A DNA stretch of 64,000 bases from Batrachochytrium dendrobatidis JAM81 (taxonomy: Eukaryota; Chytridiomycota; Chytridiomycetes; Rhizophydiales). Made by a program: the position numbers and the translations under genes. This document shows positions 56,894 through 64,000 of the stretch, in pieces. The DNA lies in the NCBI RefSeq assembly GCF_000203795.2, contig NW_006281105.1, forward strand, positions 310,001-374,000, written 5' to 3'. The notes under the pieces were generated by a model. The model saw only the letters and a list, made by a program, of their open reading frames with translations, was not told the origin of the DNA and ran no database searches. Positions within the stretch are counted from its first letter, which is position 1. Every line of letters starts with the position of its first letter.

Positions 56894-59191
56894 TTAAATA
56901 ATAAGCTTGCCATTGATCTCAAAGAAAATAACAACTCCATCCATATCAGGCTGGTCGCACGGAAGACCCTCGATTGGTTCAAGCAAAGTCTTGGGCTTTG
57001 AAGCGTCAATCTTGTAGTAAGCCTTTTTCAGAACATGGCTTCTTTGGAATTGAACTTCAAACGATGGAGCTGGAGGATTAAAGTACGAATCTTGAAGTTT
57101 TCGTGTAAAAACTAGTTCCACCTTTGCTGCTTTAGGAATCCTACCAATGATATTCACCATTGTTTCAAGGCTGATTACACCTTTGTGATCTTTGGATTCT
57201 CCAAAAAGTCCACAGGAAGTCTTCAAATCAATACCTTCCGAGTTTCGAGTTCTTGATAACCAATCAAAGTTTGAACCAGGTATTTGAACAAAATCGGGCC
57301 ACTTTTGGTTTGGCGGTGAAAGAAAAGGTACAGTAAATGTTATACCATCGAGCCTGTTCAGATCGAGTATAGAGACGTCTTCGGAATCAGGTTTATCAAT
57401 CTGAAGCTGGTATACCAAATTCAACAGAAACGGTTTTAGACCAATTCCCTTGACGCCATTAGAATGTGAAGCCAAACAGACTGTCGAACATAGCAAAGAC
57501 TCGAGAAACATTCCATCATTGCTATCCTGTACAGCATTCGAAAAGTATAGAATATGGCTGCGATAATCCGGATTACTCTTGGCTTTCATCAAAAAATGTG
57601 CATATGGCACCTGCTTGTTATCCCCTGTATAACAGGCGGAAAATCCCTTTCCACCCATCAACAGCAGGTAAAGCAAAATGTCGCTCTTTAGCTCTGGAAA
57701 CACCGAAGACGGTCTCCAAGAAGCAGAATGGTTTTGAATACATCCATTGTTCATCAATATAAAGTTTTTTTCTCCATCTAGCTGGGCAAAGTGTGAGTGA
57801 ATCAATGGAGTCGATTGGTTTTTCAGATTGGTCGATTGGCTTTCCAAATCGGTCAGTTGACAGTGAGCGTTATGAAGCAGCCGAACCTGTCCAAGTTGTC
57901 CGTAAAGATTTCCAAATATCTTTTTGACTGATTTCAGTTTAATAAACGCTGCTTTCATCAATTCGTCAAAATCTGAAGCATTGTTTGCGATTTCTTCTGC
58001 GACAAACTGCGCAAAAAGTGGCCTTGAGTTGAGTATGATAGATTTGAGATATCTTGGTAGTGTTTGTGGCAATCCTGTTAGTTCTAGTTTTACTGCTGGA
58101 AATTCCCCAAACACATGGCACCACGGTCTTGGAATCTCACTTCGACTGCCATTGTCAGTGGTGGGTTGCAGTTTGGCTGCTCTGGAATCTGTTCCCATCA
58201 TAACGAGTCCCAGACCCAATGAGCGGAAGCAATTTCGCACAAATCGCACTTTTTTTAAGGACTGGTCTGAAATAGCAATACACTCGTCCAGAATAAACAC
58301 TGGTCTGCATTCATTGATTCCTTTGGAAGTCATCAGCTCTTGAACATCTTTGCCAGTCTTTGGACCAATACTGACTGTGGGTGGTTGAATTCTGTTGGAT
58401 AGCAATTCAAAAATAAATCCATACATGTATAGACTTTTTTGAAATAACGAACCACAGCTTGGAGATAAATCCTCAGTGCTGCACATGTGCTCATCTTCTA
58501 CACAACACTTGCTGAACAACTTTGAAGTGTTTCGAAAGTTGCGGTAGATTCTTTGTGATGTTGGACCGGGAGGATCGAACAGGAAATAATGCACTTTCCT
58601 CTCACTACCGATATTGGCTTTGATATTAAAGCCCATCTGACTCTTTCCTGAACCAGACGAGCCCTTGAGAAATACAAATGGTAAATTTTTGAAGCTTGAC
58701 TCGGAAAATTCTCCAGCTGTAATCGAAAGGAGAACATCTACGATTTGCACGACACAGTTGTCGTTTTTTAAAGAATCGGCAATATGGCAATACTCTGAAA
58801 GTGATGGATTTATAGTTTCTTCAGATGTTCCCGAAACCAGTCTGATATTCGCATTCATTGACGCTCCTGATACTGCACTAGCGACGCCTTGCCTGGTACT
58901 ATTGTTGGCCTTGATAATGAGTGGACTGGAGCCAACAGTCCCATTTGTTCCGAGAGCAGAAATGGGGTCCCAGGAGTTGTAGTTGGTCTCCACCCCATTC
59001 ACCACATAATGGAGAGTGAGCTCGTCAACAAAGGTAGAAGCAAGAGGAGAGTTGGGAAGTGCTTGGAAAGCAACAACCAGGTCACCAACGTCAGTCAGTG
59101 GCCTTCTTCTCTCCAATTCTCCATTGAAGTGGGTTTCGATTTTCACTGGCTGGTTGTGGAGGTATTGAATGTAGAATGCTTTATTTTCCAT
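56894..59191 (-). CDS. Crinkler effector with P-loop NTPase body, intact, 765 residues
   Basis: Single-exon gene from ATG 59191 (M-E-N-K-A-F-Y). Header residues 1-95: FNGELERRRPLTDVGDLVVA, DELTLHYVVNGVE, ending SSPLIIKANN. It then has a variable linker and a P-loop body: Walker A GSSGSGKS at 177-184, Walker B-like RPVFILDECI at about 296-305, and a sensor-like LGLVMMGTDSRAAKL at about 325-340. The body differs in family from the GxPGIGK type seen in the CRNs at 19,729 and 27,208, and has a longer spacing between Walker A and B. The last ~250 residues (FTVPFLSPPNQKW; VELVFTRKLQDSYF) may form the effector tip, but I recognise no fold. No signal peptide is evident. The header keeps the CTCACTCTCCATTAT sequence that is two bases shorter in the CRNs at 45,733 and 24,310. 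Confidence 0.85.
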   Translation of the reverse strand: MENKAFYIQYLHNQPVKIETHFNGELERRRPLTDVGDLVVAFQALPNSPLASTFVDELTLHYVVNGVETNYNSWDPISALGTNGTVGSSPLIIKANNSTRQGVASAVSGASMNANIRLVSGTSEETINPSLSEYCHIADSLKNDNCVVQIVDVLLSITAGEFSESSFKNLPFVFLKGSSGSGKSQMGFNIKANIGSERKVHYFLFDPPGPTSQRIYRNFRNTSKLFSKCCVEDEHMCSTEDLSPSCGSLFQKSLYMYGFIFELLSNRIQPPTVSIGPKTGKDVQELMTSKGINECRPVFILDECIAISDQSLKKVRFVRNCFRSLGLGLVMMGTDSRAAKLQPTTDNGSRSEIPRPWCHVFGEFPAVKLELTGLPQTLPRYLKSIILNSRPLFAQFVAEEIANNASDFDELMKAAFIKLKSVKKIFGNLYGQLGQVRLLHNAHCQLTDLESQSTNLKNQSTPLIHSHFAQLDGEKNFILMNNGCIQNHSASWRPSSVFPELKSDILLYLLLMGGKGFSACYTGDNKQVPYAHFLMKAKSNPDYRSHILYFSNAVQDSNDGMFLESLLCSTVCLASHSNGVKGIGLKPFLLNLVYQLQIDKPDSEDVSILDLNRLDGITFTVPFLSPPNQKWPDFVQIPGSNFDWLSRTRNSEGIDLKTSCGLFGESKDHKGVISLETMVNIIGRIPKAAKVELVFTRKLQDSYFNPPAPSFEVQFQRSHVLKKAYYKIDASKPKTLLEPIEGLPCDQPDMDGVVIFFEINGKLII

Positions 59192-59308
59192 TAGAGTTTA
59201 CTGAAGAGAATTGAAGGAATTGAGTAAAAGAAAGAGCAAAAGGAAATGTAATAGAATGGAATGAAGTGAAGTGAAGAAAAAAAAGAAAAAAAAATTCGAC
59301 TTTAAATC

Positions 59309-59348
59309 CAAAACTCGATATCATGTGAACAATGTGAAACAAATTCAC
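59309..59348 (-). promoter_or_regulatory. CRN upstream element, half-site
   Basis: CAAAACTCGATATCATGTGAAC plus AATGTGAAACAAATTCAC: the loop and the ATG-distal arm of the element are kept with one substitution, while the ATG-proximal arm is lost. It lies 118 bp upstream of the start at 59191. Confidence 0.5.
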
Positions 59349-59364
59349 ACTTTGAATAGTGTTT

Positions 59365-60371
59365 AGACATTTTTGTGTTCATTTGTATTGTTCAATCGAG
59401 TGTCAATTCAACTCGACAATTGATTACATTTTAATATAATGACTCGAGTCTTTTATTCAACATTTTAATATTTAATGTTCAGATCAAAGTTTCGAGTCAG
59501 TTTCATTCATTACTGTTTAATACAACAAGTAATGAAGAAATAATTGAAATTAAGTTCATAATCCCATGAAAACTATTGGTATTCTTTACCACTTTGGCTT
59601 TCACAAATCACAGGGGTTCGCTCGTGGTAACACTGCATACATTCATCAAAAATAAGATGTTCCATTTAAAGCATCAAGTATGGATCTGACACAGATCTCC
59701 TGATATTTCAAACTAATAAACTCCCATTATAATACCCCAAGGTTTTTGACCTGAATTGCTTATGTCCAATAACTTTCTATTTTTGACAACTTTGGACAAA
59801 ATTTAGTGGTAATCATTAGTCAAGAAAACTGGTATCATCCAGTGCTCTATCCATACTACTCATGTCCAAACTCGAACAAAAATCTTGATAAACTTTCTCA
59901 ATCTGGCTCCATCCCTAACTTGCTTGCTACTTGTTTTCGTGAGTTTATTTCCCCCGGATCCCTCCAACTGGTTTGGTCTTTTTTCTGTGCTGGCGCTTTC
60001 GGATTTTTGTCAGATCTGGCTGCTGTTGTTTCCAAATGTTGTTAGGATTAGCAATATTACAAGCATATCAAACGTATCAACTACAAATGTCCCTAGTTGC
60101 CAAAGGAGTCAAGGACCTAATCCGCCGCGTGACAGTAATGTGTTGGCATGAACGTGGCATTGCCAACTACTTGATAGTTTGTCGCTCCTGTTTTGAAACT
60201 GGCATATCATCTGCTCATTTTGGCAAAAATAAATAGACATTAGTTCAAAGTGTAAATTATTAGGAGCCTTCTGTGCTTAATTCGTACCAAAACGAATTTG
60301 AATAATATTAAGAAATTCAATGTTACAAATGACAATAAAAATAACCAATTAGTTACATGAAACCCAACTTT
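59365..60371. other. Intergenic, no supported gene
   Basis: Overlapping plus-strand frames of 79-88 codons (59,806-60,236) are hydrophobic but occupy all three frames. None has family features, so I do not call a gene. The first 100 bp match the CRN upstream cassette (CGACAATTGATTACATTTTAATA). Confidence 0.4.
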
Positions 60372-62072
60372 TTATTTAATCTCTGCTTTACCAAAATCAA
60401 TCAATTTGATATCCCCATCATGAGTTAAAAGCACATTTTCTGGTCTCAAGTCCTGATGAACCACGCCAACCGATTTCAAGTCTCGAATAACACGATTCAA
60501 CTTTTTCTTCAATTCACTGTTTGCTCTCCAATCACAATGGTTTCCGGGAATATAGTCCAACGCAATGAAATGTTGCCCATAATATTCGCACTGTCCATAA
60601 TAACGAGGAATATACTTTAGATTGAGTGGGGAAAGCTTTTCGTAAATTGATATTTCGTTCTTCAGCATTTTGAATCCTTCAGGATTGTTATAAGAATCAC
60701 ATTGCTTCACAACAATGTTGCTGTCCTTGAGTCGAATGACTTGACCAGTTGCTCCAGATCCAACCACGGTACCGTAATGAAGAGAATCGAGATTAAGGTT
60801 ATATTTTGTTCCTTTGCTCTTGTCCAAACTATAATTTGTTTCTTTTCCCTGGCCTGCGGTTGAATAGTTACTGCCTGATTCTGATTGTTCATCCGCATTA
60901 TGTTCATCAGTATCCATTTCATTGCTGGCGTTAAGTTCCACAGGCATATCAGAGTCCTTTGGATTGGGATCTAGCGTTTGTTTTTTATAGTCTCGTAAAG
61001 CAAGCTGAACAAAGTAATATAGTGCTTGAAGAAGACTAGGCGAATGAGAATTATTGAAAATGGGATGGCTGATAAGAAGAGTGCTTCTCTTGGGTCGCCA
61101 AAGAAAATATGTAACATCATAACAAGTTACACACCCATAGATCAGATTGTTCAATGAGAGATATCCGTAAACTTGATCAATCACTGTGCACACATCCATA
61201 CGTCCAATGTCCTCACGGGTTATTTTGCTTTGTTGGTATTGTATATCTTCTTTATACATCTCCAGCAAATCAAATGGGTTTCCGCTTGCAAAATGACGAG
61301 CCGGCAAATCATTTGGAGTCTTTTCTTCAATAAATGACAACACTTTGGAACCAAGAGTGAGAACGTTATCTGGAACTCCAATAAACTTGATAGACTTTTC
61401 TGTTTGAGTTGGTGTTCCAGAGTTTAAAGGGATAGCAGTGGGTTTGGTTTGGAATCTGTGCGTCTTTCCTTGGTCTTGAAATATTCTGTTGAAGTTATCC
61501 AAATGGTTTCCAACAGCCCTGCTGACATCTCTTTCCAGTGTGAATGCAACTCTCCTTGTAACAGGCAAAACAACATCACTCCCAACATGAGTAGCAGGAT
61601 ATTCATATGCTTTTGCATCTGTTGAAAAGCTTTCCCACCGTCCAACATGCGAAGGTGTTTTAGGATAGTTTCTTTTGATTTCAGTAGTAGATGACTCTGA
61701 AAGATTTTTTTCAATATTTGCCAAAGTGTTTGATAAAAATTTATCGAGTCTTACTGTAAGATGATTGACAAGACTTTGGCCAGAATCACCTTTTGATTTG
61801 ATTATCAGTGGATGGTCGTAAGAACCAAAAGAATTTTGAATGGAGGTCAGGAGCACATCCACAGCAATGGCTGGACCATCCACCACATAATGGAGAGTGA
61901 GCTCGTTGACAGGAATAGCACCAAGGAGGGTAGTGGTGACAGTCTTGTAAGCTGCAATCAGTTTTGAGACATTGTCAAGCGGTCTTTTTCTCTCTAGTTC
62001 TCCATTGAAGTGGGTTTCGATTTTCACTGGTTGGCTGTGGAGGTATTGAATGTAGAATACTTTATTTTCCAT
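60372..62072 (-). CDS. Crinkler effector with REase-like region and C-terminal protein kinase
   Basis: Single-exon gene, 566 residues from ATG 62072 (M-E-N-K-V-F); the frame upstream has no ATG. The header is residues 1-95 (FNGELERKRPLDNVSKLIAA; VNELTLHYVVDGPAIA; HPLIIKSKGD). Residues ~120-360 resemble the restriction-endonuclease-like region that precedes kinases in fungal CR effectors (IDQVYGYLSLNNLIYGCVTC, then YDVTYFLWR). An acidic Ser/Asn-rich linker follows. The kinase is at about 434-566: glycine loop GSGATGQV, lysine in NIVVKQCD (~456), catalytic loop VVHQDLRPENVL (His ~539) and LIDFGKAE (DFG ~559-561). It ends five codons after DFG, so there is no activation segment, APE motif or C-lobe helices. 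The combination matches the REase-kinase class described for CR effectors; the activity here is inferred. Confidence 0.85.
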   Translation of the reverse strand: MENKVFYIQYLHSQPVKIETHFNGELERKRPLDNVSKLIAAYKTVTTTLLGAIPVNELTLHYVVDGPAIAVDVLLTSIQNSFGSYDHPLIIKSKGDSGQSLVNHLTVRLDKFLSNTLANIEKNLSESSTTEIKRNYPKTPSHVGRWESFSTDAKAYEYPATHVGSDVVLPVTRRVAFTLERDVSRAVGNHLDNFNRIFQDQGKTHRFQTKPTAIPLNSGTPTQTEKSIKFIGVPDNVLTLGSKVLSFIEEKTPNDLPARHFASGNPFDLLEMYKEDIQYQQSKITREDIGRMDVCTVIDQVYGYLSLNNLIYGCVTCYDVTYFLWRPKRSTLLISHPIFNNSHSPSLLQALYYFVQLALRDYKKQTLDPNPKDSDMPVELNASNEMDTDEHNADEQSESGSNYSTAGQGKETNYSLDKSKGTKYNLNLDSLHYGTVVGSGATGQVIRLKDSNIVVKQCDSYNNPEGFKMLKNEISIYEKLSPLNLKYIPRYYGQCEYYGQHFIALDYIPGNHCDWRANSELKKKLNRVIRDLKSVGVVHQDLRPENVLLTHDGDIKLIDFGKAEIK

Positions 62073-62184
62073 TAGAGTTTGTTTAAATAGAAAGGAATAG
62101 AGTAGAAGAAAGAGCAAAAGAAAATGGAATAGAATGAAGTGAAGTGAAGTGAAGAAAAAAAGAAAAAAAATTGGACTTTAAATC

Positions 62185-62224
62185 CAAAACTCGATATCAT
62201 GTGAAGAATATGAAACAAATTCAC
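62185..62224 (-). promoter_or_regulatory. CRN upstream element, half-site
   Basis: Same arrangement as at 59,309-59,348 (CAAAACTCGATATCATGTGAAG followed by AATATGAAACAAATTCAC), with two further substitutions. It lies 113 bp upstream of the start at 62072 and is likewise preceded on the sense strand by ATTCAAAGTGTG. Confidence 0.5.
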
Positions 62225-63425
62225 ACTTTGAATATTGTTTAGACATTTTTGTGTTCATTTGTATTGTCCAATCGAGTGTCAATTCAACTCGACAATTGAT
62301 TACATTTTAATATTCAATGTTCAGATTGAGTTTGATTGTTGGATTGGTAAATACGCTACAAACCATTCATTTACATACTGAATCTGACAAGTGGATAATC
62401 ATTGTTCCAATCAACACATGGATTGGATTGACTGCAATATTGTCATTGATTGCAGTTACTGTTGACCAATACATTGTAATACATTGACAGTCTCAACATC
62501 AACATTGTAATTCGTGTCAAGTTGTGTGTAGTTGCTAATATTACACCACAACAATACTGTGTCAACTTTTGATTCCTGTGATACACCGTTTCAACCATGA
62601 CCGGATCGATGTTGACCATTTGTCAATACACGGGTCAGTTGTATAATCGTACAACTGTTGGTTAACCAATGTTTGACTGTCAATATTTGAATCATGAATA
62701 TTGTCCAACATAATCGTCACTAACATTGTCGTTTGATTGCCTTGTTCTATGAATAATCATTGTAATGTCATTTGTTCAGTTGTTGTTGGTTTATTGAAAC
62801 CATGTCACAATTCTTGATATATTGCACATGATCTTGTAATTGTTGGTGTTGTCTGTAGTGATTCTGTCAATGTATACAAATGTCACTTGTTGCTAATTGG
62901 TAGTTGTTTATGATTGATACACAACCGATCAGGTTTGGTGACCATTCTATGCACATATATATTTAACATTATATTGGACTGTTATGTTGTTTGATCCAAT
63001 AGTAGTATATGTCAGTCATACTATAATACTACATGTTTGTTGCAATATCCATACAACCTATATCCAAAACTGCACAAACACTGTCATTCAAGATTGATGA
63101 GTATACAATCACAAATGAATCCAACGCATTTTTGCTGTATATAGTTGTATCGACTGTCGTGTTTGTTGGCTTGACTGTTGACTTGACTAGATCTGATATT
63201 ACACGGGCTATTCAACAATTGTATTGAATTCCGGTTACTACTAAGTCATTTGAGTCGTTCAAGTAGTCAAGTTGCTTGGTTTGCAATGTGTTGTGTCCAG
63301 GAATCACTTGCAACCAAATCATCACCAAACCACAGGTTAACAACACCAAATGGTATATGACTGGTTATATTAACACATTGCAAACACTCGACGAATTAAC
63401 CATGAATCAGGTTCAATCATCAACC
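62200..63425. repeat. Direct duplication F, copy 2
   Basis: Partner of 24,487-25,757. It contains the same 64-codon frame (63,033-63,227) and ends at the same GGTTCAATCATCAA word. A nuclease-gene remnant begins exactly at the end of the duplicate. Confidence 0.8.
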
Positions 63426-64000
63426 GCCGACGTTGGCAATAATTTGTCCTGCGGTAAACTATTCATCCATTCCAATATCCACTTTTTGTTATTTCCTCCT
63501 AATTCAGTGAACATGCTTGGTGAGCTAACATCTTTTTTGTAATCCAGCCCTTGTTTAGAGCAAAAATCTGCGACATTGACGCCTGGAAAGACAGACATCA
63601 ATCATAGCACTTGTTACCATTCTCTCCAGAGCGCACTGGACACCCTTCAAAATCAGCGAATTCGATGTCAAGAATTACCATGAGATTATCAACAGCAGTA
63701 ATGGCAGCATCCATATCAATGGCTTGTTGTTGGTTAAGCTCAGATATACATGTATTTTTGGATTTCAACAAGCTATTTTCATTGATCTCTTTTTCGCTTT
63801 CTATGTATTTTTTGATGGTCATTGGTTTGAGCAAAGGGTTCAAAATCTTGAGTTTAAACTGTTTCGTGTCTGACTCGTATAAGAATCAGATGTGTGAATT
63901 GTCGAATGCAAATTCGAACGGTTTGAACATCAGTAGACCGTTGCGTGGATTATCGATGTCATCAAAATCAAGATGGTCTTGACAAGATGCAGCCCAGCAC
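63413..64000 (-). pseudogene. HNH nuclease-like remnant, runs off the window
   Basis: The minus-strand frame from the window edge reads CWAASCQDHLDFDDIDNPRN followed by GLLMFKPFEFAFDNSHI, then TGA (63,888-63,886), then continues in the same frame to a stop at 63,598 (LKILNPLLKPMTIKKYIES). N-G-L-L followed by a hydrophobic AFD block is typical of the C-terminal half of fungal HNH domains of the PF13391 type; the catalytic His region would lie outside the window. A further frame, 63,601-63,413, may be its 3' part. The TGA suggests decay, unless an intron removes it. Confidence 0.5.

Noticed and set aside
59806..60236. Three overlapping hydrophobic plus-strand frames
   Set aside because: They occupy all three frames of the same T-rich stretch, so at most one could be real, and none shows family features or splice support.

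Overview
This is eukaryotic, fungal DNA. Genes are split by short GT-AG introns (about 50-420 bp, most under 160 bp), intergenic DNA is AT-rich, and the gene content fits a chytrid of the genus Batrachochytrium. Three things point there: several Crinkler (CRN/CR-type) effector genes with a shared header beginning M-E-N-K; a secreted protein with the signal peptide MKLVDILFVLTVAATANA followed by low-complexity DNDGSPKASS-type sequence; and a pepsin-like secreted protein family. The density of CRN loci favours B. dendrobatidis over its relatives, but that is an inference.

The window has two compartments. Bases 1-12,900 are compact and unique. They hold a Ser/Thr-rich protein (882-3240), a seven-exon IQ-motif coiled-coil protein (3536-6269), a TMEM18 homologue (6510-7277, minus), a small unknown protein (7411-7992), holocytochrome c synthase (8417-9525, minus) and a PHO84-type phosphate/H+ symporter (11122-12785). 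Splice phases agree at every junction I reconstructed in these genes.

From about 13,800 to the end, the window is a mosaic of duplications and effector genes. (A/B) A 4.5-kb inverted duplication (13,809-18,365 and 48,885-53,483) carries an ARM-like + DUF4246 gene that is broken differently in each copy; a third copy of its flank lies at 34,290-34,742. (D) A direct duplication without net indels (21,909-23,900 and 43,736-45,715) leads into CRN headers. (E) A direct duplication without net indels (39,364-40,873 and 53,970-55,479) contains CRN remnants. (F) A direct duplication (24,487-25,757 and 62,200-63,425) lies upstream of minus-strand CRN headers.

CRN genes: two P-loop NTPase CRNs with uninterrupted frames (27,208-28,893 and 56,894-59,191), one REase-like + protein-kinase CRN (60,372-62,072), one long P-loop CRN with a frame break in its header (45,733-48,148), one RHS/CR-type gene with two in-frame stops (19,729-21,423), and several fragments. 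HNH-nuclease gene remnants lie at 29,189-30,627 and at the right edge (63,413-64,000). Several CRN starts are preceded by the same upstream element: an 18-bp-arm inverted repeat in three places, a half-site in three others, and a related motif upstream of the RHS-type gene. A secreted protein with two SUMO-interaction-like motifs (33,121-33,882) and an aspartyl-protease-like protein lacking its first catalytic Asp (36,040-37,729) complete the accessory set.

Inferred biology: a stable core segment abuts a fast-evolving effector nursery, where duplication spreads promoters and headers, and truncation, frameshift and inversion remodel the effector bodies.
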